From Pyropia yezoensis (taxonomy: Eukaryota; Rhodophyta; Bangiophyceae; Bangiales; Bangiaceae), in the NCBI GenBank assembly GCA_009829735.1, contig CM020618.1, forward strand, positions 36,060,894 through 36,124,893: 64,000 nucleotides of DNA, given 5' to 3'. Shown here one piece after another: positions 49,944-60,312 of this stretch (the stretch's first letter is position 1; every line of letters begins with the position of its first letter). Made by a program: the position numbers and the translations under genes. The notes under the pieces are model-generated. The model was not told where the DNA came from. It did not search any database and saw only the letters and a program-made list of their open reading frames with translations.

Positions 49944-49975
<32 letters not shown>
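49944..49975. repeat. 32-base C homopolymer
   Basis: An unbroken run of 32 C between the lone exon and the thioesterase-like gene. Length is uncertain for technical reasons. Confidence 0.8.
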
Positions 49976-50094
49976 ACCATCCCAAGTGGGGATGGCCCGT
50001 GGGCGCGGTCGACGGGTCCGCCGGCCGCTGACCTCCTCCCCACGGGCCGAGCCGCACCGCGCCCGCGCGACGCCACCGCCGTCTGGCGGGGGCG

Positions 50095-51009
50095 TCACGT
50101 CCGCCGCGCCGGTGGCAGGGCGGCGGTCAAAAAGCGGCCCACCGCCCGCAGCTGGTCACCGCTGATGGTGTGGCCCAGGCCCGGCGACAACACCACCGAC
50201 ACGGCCGCGCCGGCGGCGGTCAGGGCAGCCGCCGCGGCGGTGGCGGCCGCGGCGGGCACCGCCGGGTCAGCGACGCCGTGGAGGACGAGGATCGGCACGC
50301 CCCGCAGCGGCCGCGCCGCGGGCCCGCCGTCGGGCGGGCCGGTCGCTCCCGCCGTTGGGCGGGGCCCCGCTGTGTCGTCGGCGCCTCGGCCGCCGGCCGT
50401 AGCTGCCTCTGCGGCGGGCGCTGCCCCCACGGCCGCCGCCGCCGCCGCGGCGGTCGCCACGGCTGCCGTTGCCGCCGCGGCGGCAGGGGCATGCGGCTCG
50501 CCGCCGCCAGCCCCCGTCGGGAGCCACCCCCCCACCAGGACCCCCCCGCCCAGGCGCCACGTGCCCGCCGCGAGCAGCTCCGCCGCTACCGCCGCGCCCT
50601 GACTGAACCCCCCCACTACAATGCGGTCGGCGGGCACCCCCGCCGCCACCGCCGCCGCGACCATTCCCGACAGCCGCGCGACCGCCGCGGCCAGGCCACT
50701 GGCGCGGGCGGTGCGCGCGTCGGGGATGGACGCGGCGGGGCGGGCGTCAAACCAGGCGGGCATCACCGCCCCGCCGACGTGCGTGATGGGCATGGCGGGG
50801 GCGGTGGGGAGGACAATGGCGGTGAGCGGGGGCGAGCCGCGGAGGGGAAAGGCGGGCGCCCAGCCGGCGGCCGTGTCGCCGCGGCCGTGGAGGAAGATGA
50901 GGACGGCCGGGGAGCAGGGCGGCGCGTGGGGGGCGGGGAGGGGGTGGGGCGGGAGGACGATACCGTCGCCGCCGCCGAGAGCATCCGATGGCGAAATGGA
51001 CACTGGCAT
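50095..51009 (-). CDS. Acyl-protein thioesterase / carboxylesterase-like hydrolase
   Basis: 304 residues. The family (lysophospholipase II, APT1/2) removes palmitate from proteins or hydrolyses small esters. The alpha/beta-hydrolase signs are in order: HGRGDTAAGW near the oxyanion hole (41-50), the nucleophile elbow GFSQGAA with Ser136, Asp248 in HGVADPAVP, and His280 in GLGHTIS, which is the spacing of the family. PAWFDAR (84-90) matches the conserved WFD motif. A roughly 60-residue Ala/Gly/Pro insert at about 170-230 lies between the nucleophile and the Asp and makes the protein longer than the usual 220-230. The ATG at 51009 was chosen because family proteins start close to this point. The frame continues upstream to 51291, and that extension ends in a hydrophobic stretch (FAFALLCAYL) that could act as a signal if used. 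Confidence 0.85.
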   Translation of the reverse strand: MPVSISPSDALGGGDGIVLPPHPLPAPHAPPCSPAVLIFLHGRGDTAAGWAPAFPLRGSPPLTAIVLPTAPAMPITHVGGAVMPAWFDARPAASIPDARTARASGLAAAVARLSGMVAAAVAAGVPADRIVVGGFSQGAAVAAELLAAGTWRLGGGVLVGGWLPTGAGGGEPHAPAAAAATAAVATAAAAAAAVGAAPAAEAATAGGRGADDTAGPRPTAGATGPPDGGPAARPLRGVPILVLHGVADPAVPAAAATAAAAALTAAGAAVSVVLSPGLGHTISGDQLRAVGRFLTAALPPARRT

Positions 51010-52066
51010 CGTGCTCGCAAAAGGAGAAGGGAGATAGGCGCAAAGGAGCGCGAAGGCGAAAGGAGGGCCGCGGGGCAGGTGCGGGATGGAGACGAGCGTG
51101 GGTGGAGCTCGAGGGCGCTCTGTGAGAACAACGCGGAGCGAAAAAGTGACTGCTTTTGGTCTGCGCGCCTGACAAGGTCGAGGTCGGACCCGCGCGGGGT
51201 CCCTGCTCCAGCTCCCACGAGCTGGTGAGGTCTGGCTAGCCCCTTCAGGCAGACCCGTCCATTCCAGGTTCCTGTTGAAAATGGCGGACAAGGGCTTCTA
51301 AGCGCTGGCCGCGTTGAGGATGCTGATGGGGATGGAGGGTTACTTGCCCCTTGTGGGGAAACTCCCCCCCCCCCCGGCTGAGGCAGATCCTGAGGGACCC
51401 GACCGCTTCGTGCCAAGCGACCTGGAGCAGACACCTGGATCGGACCACGCCGAGGACGGGATGTTGGACGGGGAGTCCGCCGCGAGGACGGCGGAGGACG
51501 ACTAGCGGTGAGGGCGCCGGGCTATCGCGGGGTGCCGGTGAGCGGGGCGGTGGAGGGGAGGCAGGGGGCCACAGCGGTGCGGCCGTGGCACTGTTGGCAC
51601 AGCGGCCGGGTGCCCCACCCCTTCTTGGGGAGGGGGGGCAGGGAGCAGACGGATGAGCGGTCGATAATTGAACCTTGAAGATAAACCATGAAACTATCAA
51701 TGAATCATCACAACGGCCAGAGCCGTATCAATAATTATGCCCCGAGTATTTGCTGGGTGCCAAAACTATTGAACAGTTCTCACATGTTTGGTCAAAAGCA
51801 CTACTCTTTCTCGGCTCAAAATTGATGGCATGTCAGCAGTAACCACGCGACCAGGTGAGCACGAACAACGTCGACCGTGCCAGGCCGCAGCCGGGATGAG
51901 TGGGTGTCGGAGACAGGAGAACGACATTCTCGAGGATGGTCACGGAGAAGAAGGGGGCCACGGCGGGGCACTCGACTTCAAGATTAAGGTCGCAAGACGG
52001 TCCCCAGAGGATACAGAGATATTGGACATACGGCATTTCGAAGACCTTCCACAGAGGTGGCACTAT
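51010..52066. other. Upstream region of the thioesterase-like gene
   Basis: GC-rich to about 51650, then lower-GC DNA. No gene recognised. Confidence 0.4.
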
Positions 52067-52519
52067 ATTGCAGTTCCCCGATTTTTGCCTCACGGAGACA
52101 AGTGCACCAGCCTGACCATAAGGCCATGAGCCAACCGCGTGCTGAAAGCTCGCAGCGGACCAATAGCGTCTGAGGGGCTTTCCTTTTTGATCAGGCCAAG
52201 ATTGGCTGCAGTCGCGGCGGATCTGGTACCGAACTCTGGTTGGTCAGATAGCTGTCGTTTTCTCTCACGATCTCGGCGGATTTCCCTTTATCTCGGCCCG
52301 ATCCACTCAAGAGCACTGGGAGAGGTCGCAGTTGGTTCCTGGGATGCCTGTTCCCTCTTCGATGTGGGCATAAATCTCGAGAAAGTCTCATATCGCACTG
52401 TTTCCACACTAACGCGGAGCACTCATTGGCCAGTTGTGCGCCATCTGAAGCATGCCATTGGCCAGTTGTGGGTTTGTTGTTGTTATTGTCACCATGAGAC
52501 AAAATTTGGGGTACTGCAT
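52067..52519 (-). mobile_element. MITE family A, copy 2 (about 453 bp)
   Basis: It is the reverse complement of copy 1 at 34600-35054, similar throughout (for example gcagtcgcggcggatctggt and tctcggcccgatccactcaa are shared). Both ends carry the ATTGCAGT(A/T)CCCC inverted repeat. Several substitutions and small length changes separate the copies, so neither is very recent. Confidence 0.85.
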
Positions 52520-53124
52520 TAGCATAACCTGGTATATTGTACTGGACAGGTCTTCGCCATGGCTGTTCGAACGACATTGTGAAAACCTCTCCAGGACCTC
52601 TTTACATCTCCTCCGAGGGACCAATTAGTCATGACCTATTCCTGCAAGCATCGCCATTGAAATTGAACTTTTTATTGATTGTATCAACCTCGCCTACACC
52701 CCACTGCTACTCCCCGCCACCCCCGCGGGTAGGCAATTGGTACATAAGCTGCTAGACGGTGAGCCATAGACAAACAGAGAAGACCGTGGTGCCCATCGCG
52801 CAGCCACAACAGAGACAGCAGTGGGGACTGGCAGGATGTCAGCTTCCATCATGGGCGCAACCCTTCTCCCCTTCCACCACCCACTCGTACACACCCTCTA
52901 GGAACAACGTGACACCACCTACCGGCCCTCCTGCCATCGCAGATAATTCCGCCCCCCACCGCGAACCTTACGGAAGCCCCCCGCACCCACAAGCTTGCGT
53001 CCCCCCGAGCAACGTACATGGGCGCACGAGTAGGCTGATCCGGCTTCTGTTGCCAAGAAGAGGTCTTGACTCGTAAAGGGGTGATGAGGGGGGTTGGGGA
53101 GAGAAAGGAAGTGAACACAGTGGG
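52520..53124. other. Lower-GC region without a gene
   Basis: Nothing recognised between the MITE copy and the retroelement fossil. Confidence 0.35.
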
Positions 53125-54416
53125 TGTAAGGATTTCTCCCCTAATCCTATGCCTAAGACCTACGGGATGATATCTGGGACCTCTCCTTACAGACCCTGCC
53201 GAACCAACTCCTGGCAACATGGATCAATTCCTTGTATTGTGGGGCATGACGAGGTGTACCTTCCAGACTCAAGATGAGTCAGCCACTGTCTCAAGGTGCC
53301 CGCCGGCCGCACGATAGCAGCCATCGACAGCCCATCAAGGCCTGTGGAAAGGCGCCACCGTCAGAACCTATGAAGAGCTACATCTGCCACAGCTGGCGAA
53401 TCCGATAGACTGTCCTCGCTGAAGCATTGCAGCGTTGTGACTGGCTAGCCGGCTTGCCGATTCGGTCGACTCCATCAAGTCTTGCTTACACGCCTCTCGG
53501 ACCTTCGGACCGACTGGCGTCCGAAGCTGGCTGGGGAGGCGCCCTAGGCGCCGCACGCTGGACCCCCTCGAGGCAAGCTGGGACTGCACTCCTGTAGTGC
53601 GCACGCCCGCCCATGCTTTGTTCTGAGAGCCATGCTTTGTTTTTTCGCTGTTCTGTGCCTAACGGCGGCGCGACGGGGAAACGCATGCTTGGGGACACCT
53701 CGATTGCCCCGACGCGAGTATACAGTGTGTGGGTGTCGGCACCACCGGGGAAGACCGGAGGGGCAACCACAGACACAGACTAAAGACGACCTGAACCGTT
53801 TGAACCCCCCTCGATCACCACTGTGGCGTTCTGAGCCCCTAGGACCGTTGGAACCCGGGAGACTGACTTGGGACCCGGCTGGCAGCGTTACGTGGAACCA
53901 CGCGCTGGCCGAAGATCCCTGCATCGGTGGCCCGGGGCAGTGGCGACACGCCCGGTGCCGTGATTGGTCACCCGGAGCGGTGGACTTGCCGGGTTGGGGC
54001 ATACTGACCTTCGGGTTATTTGTTTGATTTTTCGCATTTGTTTTCCTTGCGTGAGTTCGTGTCTTTCCCCTTTTTCCCACTGGGTTTTTTTCGGGGATTG
54101 ACATTTGTGTGTGGGGGGATTTCGCTTGCTTTTTGTGTGTTGGCCCGGTGAGCGGCCGGTGCCTTGCTGGCACCTGGCCCGCTGGGGGCGCTCTCTGGGG
54201 GCCTCGCTCAGGGCCTCTGGAGGGGCCAGGCGGGGAGGTTCTTGAGGGGTGCTCCGGGGTTCTCCCCGGGGCCATCTTGTAAAATCAACAGTACTTTCGG
54301 TTCCTTCTCCGTCGGGCTTTTCTCCTGTTTCCCTTTGCCTCGTATCGTGGCGGGCGAGTGGATCAGCAAGGGCTCTTACCTGTTCCTTCCTGGGCTTCGG
54401 ACTGTGGTCTCTGTGT

Positions 54417-54465
54417 GTGTGGTTGTGGTTTCTGGGTCCGGGAATCTGGGTCCCATTACGCTACA
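54417..54465 (+). repeat. 49-bp direct repeat, copy 1 (copy 2 at 56312-56360)
   Basis: GTGTGGTTGTGGTTTCTGGG and TCCGGGAATCTGGGTCCCAT then TACGCTACA recur about 1.9 kb downstream with one difference. Flanking sequence is not shared. Confidence 0.9.
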
Positions 54466-54606
54466 CATATGGTGGAGCAGCAGGGGAGGGCTTTACTATT
54501 CTCCCGTATCGGGACAGCCCTCTTCTTTCTCTGTGGCGTTTGGTTCCTTGGTTCCCGTTTCTGGTAACGAGATCGTTTGGTTCAGGTCGATTGCCGCACG
54601 GCCAAC

Positions 54607-55695
54607 ATGACGGACCCTGTCCCTTCGGGCGGTCGGGGCCGTGGTGCGCCGTCGGACGTTTCGATGGTTACTCCCGCTGGCCGTGGCCGCGGCGGTCCCT
54701 CGGGTCCGTCGAACCGTGGCGGAGGCGGGCAGACAGGGATTCCTCGTCGGGGGACAGCGCCCCCGGGTGAAATTCGGGCTACAATGGGTCAGGACTTAAG
54801 TGGGGACGCGGGTTCCGAGTCAGGGACCCGAGTTCTACCTTCGGCTACTGTTACTGGGTCCCCGGACATTGTGTCCACACTGGAACCGTTTCGAGATGAG
54901 ATTTTGGCTACTGTTTTCCAGGCCCTGAGCCAGAGTCCTGCTGGCCAGGGTGGGTCCCGTGATACCAGTCGTTCCGATCGTTCTCGTTCCCGCCGTCACC
55001 GGCGTCGTCATCATTCGAGTGGCTCCTCTTCCTCTTCTTCTGCTGGTACCATATTTTCATCCGTCTTTGACGAGGAGGACCTGGAACCCATTCAAAACCT
55101 ACAAACCGAGCCCCGGGTAATCAAGTGTTCCGATGATCGTTTTGCTCGTGTCCTGGACTATCGTACGTATCGCCTACGGAACAAGAAATCGACCTATGGA
55201 ACACGAGAAGCACGCAAGATGGGACGGGTTGCTCGTAATATGAAACACTCTTGTGCTGGGTACCCTAATTTCTCTGGGAAGGAGGCCCTCAAGGTGTTCA
55301 CGTGGCTCCGCAAACTGGTTAAGGCATGTAACGATCATGGGGTTTCCGAGGGCATGGCCCTGTATGCGATCCCTCATTTCCTGTCTGGGGACGCGGAACT
55401 GCGGTACACTCGGGCCCTTCCGGACTCCTCAAGCGCGTCAGGTGGCGCTTCGATCACGAGTTACCCCGAGGCTGTTAACTGGTTCCTTGAAACGTACGCT
55501 GAACCCCATGCGCTGCCTCTGGCGCAGGACAAGTTCAGTCGGGCCGCCAAGGAACCAGATGAGGGTATCGAGGCCTTTGCGGTACGCTTACGGGGTCTGA
55601 CGGAACTATGCGGTAACATCCACACCGAAGGTACCATGAAACAGCTGCTGATTCAAGGGCTCCCTGAGTACCTACGTACGGACGCATTTGTTTAG
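54607..55695 (+). pseudogene. gag-like region of the LTR-retroelement fossil
   Basis: Encodes an Arg/Gly/Ser-rich N-terminal part and a capsid-like segment of the retrotransposon gag type (FSGKEALKVFTWLRKLVKAC, then AIPHFLSGDAELRYTRAL, EAVNWFLETYAEPH and LCGNIHTEGTMKQLLIQGLP). In Ty3-like elements this protein forms the particle shell. It is treated as part of an old, incomplete element. Confidence 0.65.
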
Positions 55696-56881
55696 AATAT
55701 CCCTGACCGTACGTACCAGCAGCTGGTTACGTTTACTGCGGGCAAGAACAAGGCTGCTACCGAGGTTATCAAGATGGCCCGAGGGTCCTCTGTGACCAAG
55801 GCTGGCCCCTCTGGAACCGTCCGCAGACCCACTGAACCGAGGCCCAATCGTTCGTTGGACTCGTCCCCGTTGATGGCCGTTAATCCTATGGGCCCCTCTA
55901 CGATCCTTAAGGGCCCCCTCGAGGAGGAAACTGAGAAGAAATGGTTATTACGGGAAGGGGGCAGGACTACCAAGAGAATGGTGAGCAGCAGCGGAAATAT
56001 TACGACCCTCGAAGCAACAAGACGTAGGGTCAACACATGGAACACGCCCGCAGAACCCTCACACCCTCGCTAACCTAGTACATACGGAAACGACTGTCGG
56101 GACGAATAGACTCTTCCTCGTCCATGTCGTCCCGGCCACGGACCCAAGAACCTTCCTGGGTCCCCGTCCAGGCACGTCGTGCGGCCGCCTCGTCGTTATC
56201 CAACTCGGCACCAAGGTCCCCACGGATCCCGTTACGGTCAACCCGGTTCAGTAGCCCTTTGTAGTCTGGGTTACTGGATCCCCCTTGAACACGGGTCCAC
56301 TTGGCTACACGGTGTGGTTGTGGTTTCTGGGTCCGGGAATCTGAGTCCCATTACGCTACAACCACCGACGTCGCGCCGTCCTCTTCCCCAGACCCACCAC
56401 CTTCGCCACACCCATCTGCTTCCTCGCACCCTCCTTCCCTATTGGCTGGCACGGGTTGCTGAGACCCATCGCGAGGACCTTGAGGGCTGCCCAAGTGTGA
56501 GCGGTTCCTCACATGTGGTAGCTTCAGATAGTTTGACTTTCTACCTGGCGGTGACTGGCGGTGACTTGCAATTTACTCTTTGATTTGGCTCTCCCTGCGA
56601 TTGTGGAGTCGTGACGCCCCCTGCGTTCGGCTTGCCACGGACATTGTAATACGAATGTAGCGGGTTCCCCGAATCACACCGAACGAATCATTTCCGGACA
56701 CAACCCTTGTGGTTCCTTGACGGAATGTTTCTTTTGGTCAACCGATTGTTGATTCCCAGTGAGATCCACATCAGATTTAAGTACTCTTCCTCAGAACTGG
56801 CGGCTGGCCCGAAATCCTCGGTGGCCTTGGCGCGCGACACGGGGTCCACGTGACGTGGCACCCCGCCGGTGCGCAAGCCCT

Positions 56882-56953
56882 CCGTCGACACGCGGCCCGC
56901 CGTCGGCACGCGCCCCCCCGCAGGCACACGCCCGCCCGAGGGCACACAACCCC
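56882..56953 (+). repeat. 18-bp tandem repeat, four copies
   Basis: Units CCGTCGACACGCGGCCCG, CCGTCGGCACGCGCCCCC, CCGCAGGCACACGCCCGC and CCGAGGGCACACAACCCC, spaced exactly 18 bases. One frame would read a Pro-x-Gly-Thr-Arg-Pro type hexapeptide repeat. Confidence 0.85.
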
Positions 56954-57763
56954 CCGGCGGGCGCCTCCTTCATCTCTACTCCGGCGGTCCCAGTCGGCCT
57001 CCCCTCGGTGGGCCGGGCCACACCCAAGCCCCCCCTCTCGGGCAAGGGCAAGGGCCCTGCCACCGAAGACATGGCAGCCCGCGTCATCCATCAACTGTTA
57101 CTACCAGGCCTGATCAAGGGTATCGGGCCAACGGTACTACACGGGTAAGATATCAAGGGTATCAGCCGTCCTTTCTGTGGCAGTATAGACCCCCAGGTAG
57201 GGGGGCAACACGTGCCATGCAAGGGGCGGCAGGCCAATAGCCTGACCCGTTCCTCCCCCTGCATTTGGGTCCATATTCCCTAAGCTCGGGATAGTTAGCT
57301 TAGTAGTAAATCCAACGTGGATTTGACGGTTCTCTGCATTTTACTGTCTTGAATTTTCGTGTGGCCCGGTGGGCAGGTGCTGGGGTGGGAGATTCTGGGT
57401 GGCGAGATTCTGAGGGGACCCTGGGGGGATAAGGGGAGGGACAGCGGGGCTTGGCGTTGCTTCCACGTCCCGACCAAGAAACTGCTGGCCCACACACCAT
57501 CTTCTTGTTTGTCAGTGGGGGGATTGCCCCACAACAGGGATAGAGTGTGTGCGGCTTGCACTTCTTCCGGTTCCCCCGACACAGGAGGCAGCCCTTGCGC
57601 ACCGCCCCAACTTGGGTGTCGCGTGTGCGAGTGGTTTTTGCCACACTTTCCACTGAAGTCGACTACTCGCCTTGTACACAGAACCGTTCAAGTCAAGCGT
57701 GTCTGATACTCATAGCACTGATTCTCAATCGTACCAGAAAGAGGTCAAACAGTATGAGCCACG

Positions 57764-57995
57764 ACAGGGCCGCGGCATCGAGATGGGCTGGCCCTCGTCG
57801 CTGGAGCGGCTGCGCGAGCTGGTGACGGGGTGGCGGTGGCCTCCCGGCCCCTGCTACCACCATCCTCTCTGTAGCACGGCCAGCACCGCAAGGATGTTTA
57901 CTGCCATGGCCACCTGGGCCACCAAAAGCAGAAACGCGTGCCCGCAGCGCCCCACGAACGCCACCCTCACGGCGGGCCCATCCGCAAACGCCACT
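57764..57995 (-). other. GC-rich, host-gene-like segment inside the fossil
   Basis: Much richer in GC than its surroundings. On the minus strand one frame reads ADGPAVRVAFVGRCGHAFLL, then LVAQVAMAVNILAVLAVLQRG and a stop, which looks like the membrane C-terminus of a protein. The plus strand reads MGWPSSLERLRELVTGWRW. It may be a fragment of a host gene picked up by or next to the element. Confidence 0.3.
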
Positions 57996-58067
57996 CCGAA
58001 TGTAAGGATTTGCCCCTTAAATCCACGCCTGGAACCCAGGGAAGATGAACTGGGACCTCTCCTTACA

Positions 58068-60150
58068 TGTCATGCCCCGCCAACTCCTCCCAAGACACAT
58101 CATCTCCCCACTACCCTGGGCGATACCGCGCTGTACCCCTGACATTCTCCGAACGTCAGCTGGCCGCACGAATACCGTCGTCAACTCACTGTCGGAACCT
58201 GGTCATGGATGTCAAAACTCGTCAACGAGAAACCAGTGACATCGTCGACCAACCACGGGCGGACAGTCTGGAATATTTTTTGAATGTTCCTTTTGTCGTG
58301 CTCCAACATTATTGCAAGGCGTTGTGGCGGAACTGACGCTCTCTTGTCGTCGACACTATTGCTGATTTATGAATTCAGCCCTCGTGGACCGAGACTGCCT
58401 CTCTCAGACGGGCTCTCAGCCAATCAGATCCGCCGCTGGGACCGACTCCAAGGCCGATGACCCCCACAGGTTGAAATCGCCTCTACTTTTCTTCACATTT
58501 CCTGAGAAACAAGTGGCTCGGCCAAAATCTCCCGGCAAAGTACTCGTCACAGTGGAAGACCTCAAGCTTCTGCGAAGAGATGGAAAGAAACAGTTGCGGC
58601 TTTTTCTCGCCCGGCATACGACCACACGATTGGGCTTTCAAGAACTTGATAGCGCTATCCAGCCAATGCTGTGCCCGTACAGTCCAGAAATCGACTCTAT
58701 GTCTCGGTCTCGGGCCACCAGAACAAAATTAATCCAGCAGAAATATGTAGGAAAAAACCTCGAGGCTGATCTCAGGAGCGTTCTGGCTTCAGTGGTCATG
58801 GCTGCTCTGAGAGCAGCTTGTACCCTGTTTGTAGTTAACAAGTACTTCGCCCCTCGTATTGCTCTCGCGGCCAACTCGCGTTGCTCGCCCAGACAGTTTA
58901 GCGTGCAATTAGAAGTTGCTGAGGCACGGGAGCGGGCATACCAGGCCGGCTGGTTCCACGGCTTTGCCGACCACGCATCGAGAAATGGGAAACGTGTGTA
59001 TGGTAAAGCAGCACTCCACCCGCCTCCTGCTCTCACAAAGAGGAGTGGACTTGCTGAAAGCCCCTCGGATTCAGAGAAAGAGCGGAAGACACCAGCAGAC
59101 AGGCATCTCGTGTGATAGAAACGGCAGGAATTCGCGTGCAGAACCGAATCAGCATTCTAAGTTTCCCCACTTCACGCTTCTTCTTTATTTCATCTGTGCT
59201 TTAATCTGCCCTTGCTGGGAGGGAGCGCGATGGCGGCAAAAAGGTCCTCCGCACTGAGTGTGAGTGAGTGGGTTCTTCGTACAGCGCGACAGACGAATAA
59301 GCGATGTCAGCTATCCCAGAATGTTCACAGCCGGCTGCACGGAGTTTGCCACTGGGCGGCACGTTCCCCCATGGCTGTATATGGATCCCATCGATGAACC
59401 GTGGGCAGTCGACTTGATCCGGTATCACAATCTGTGCGACAATTTACAGACTCCGCGTATGTATGCTCTTTTTGATGGTGACTTTTTTGGCGTGCACTTG
59501 TTGTCTTCGGCTTTATTTTAGTCGAAGCGCTTCACGCCCGCGGCGGACACCAGGCGCCGTCGGGCATGGCGTGTGCAACCTAACGGTAGCGGGCACCGTA
59601 TGGCGCTGAGGAGGGGGGAAAGAGGTGCCCGCCTCCGTGCCCCACCACTGCCGGGATATGAGCGGTGGCTGTGGCGACTCCGGCAGCCACCACCCAAGCT
59701 GTCTGAAACCACAAGCTGCCCTCGCCTGCTAGTCCTCTCGCTTCTCGAAACACACGAGATTCGCGTCTGGCAAGACTGTTGCGGCTCGGAAACTTCATGC
59801 CAGAACGCGAACAGCGTATGATGCAGAGCGAACACCACCATATGCGTCCCGAATTGTTATGTCATAAAAGTACATCAAAGATTAGTTGCGGGCAAGCATT
59901 CTAGTAAGTTTATATCGCCCAGAGCAGTCGTAACAGCACCTACATGCCAACGGATCTCACGCCCTTTCCAAGGTCCATTTGCTTCGTGTATCGCGGTACT
60001 GTATCATGTGACAGGCTTGGAAAGGACATCGGGAGTAGTTTCCGTACCACGCTGGTGTACCGCGTACTTAGATTGAAAGCCACTCCCCAGACGCGACGTG
60101 GCCAATGGTGTTGGCGGTACCACAGGCGGGCGGCACAGGAGGCGCGTAGC
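58068..60150. other. Lower-GC region, mostly unassigned
   Basis: Contains one long plus-strand reading frame (next entry). Otherwise nothing is recognised. Confidence 0.35.
58369..59115 (+). CDS. Hypothetical 248-residue reading frame
   Basis: Not recognised. The product is basic, without low-complexity runs, and contains a short hydrophobic stretch (VLASVVMAALRAACTLFVV). GC is lower than in the host genes, and an antisense frame is also open over 130 codons, which argues for caution. It may derive from a repeat. Confidence 0.25.
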   Translation: MNSALVDRDCLSQTGSQPIRSAAGTDSKADDPHRLKSPLLFFTFPEKQVARPKSPGKVLVTVEDLKLLRRDGKKQLRLFLARHTTTRLGFQELDSAIQPMLCPYSPEIDSMSRSRATRTKLIQQKYVGKNLEADLRSVLASVVMAALRAACTLFVVNKYFAPRIALAANSRCSPRQFSVQLEVAEARERAYQAGWFHGFADHASRNGKRVYGKAALHPPPALTKRSGLAESPSDSEKERKTPADRHLV

Positions 60151-60312
60151 TATAGTGAGTCCCGTAATAAGTGGACGTGCACGTGTCGTGATCATGTCAC
60201 AAATCGGCCACTGGACCAATCAAACGCACACTGCACGACCGGTGCACGCCTTCTTTTTCAAACCCACACTGCACGACCTGTGCATGCCTTCTTTCTACGG
60301 GACGCACAATAT
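60151..60312. mobile_element. MITE family C, copy 2 (about 160 bp)
   Basis: The reverse-oriented relative of 35312-35434. The left end reads GTGAGTCCCGTAATAAGTGG and the right end carries CGGGACGCAC. It is longer because a 37-base piece (caaacgcacactgcacgacc plus ggtgcacgccttctttt) is duplicated in tandem near the right end. TA-rich flanks fit a TA target. Confidence 0.75.

Larger units (their letters stand above)
53125..58067 (+). mobile_element. Fossil LTR retroelement (Ty3-like), gag region only
   Basis: An old retrotransposon remnant. A gag-like region lies at 54607-55695. I see no protease, reverse transcriptase, RNase H or integrase, so it is incomplete. The outer limits come from two diverged same-orientation repeats, 53125-53191 and 58001-58067, each starting TGTAAGGATT and ending TCTCCTTACA. 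Weaker similarity continues after each copy. A separate 49-bp direct repeat (54417-54465 and 56312-56360) also fits terminal-repeat or duplication history. Divergence of the outer repeats suggests a long-dead copy. The assignment to Ty3 rests on the look of the gag region alone. Confidence 0.6.
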
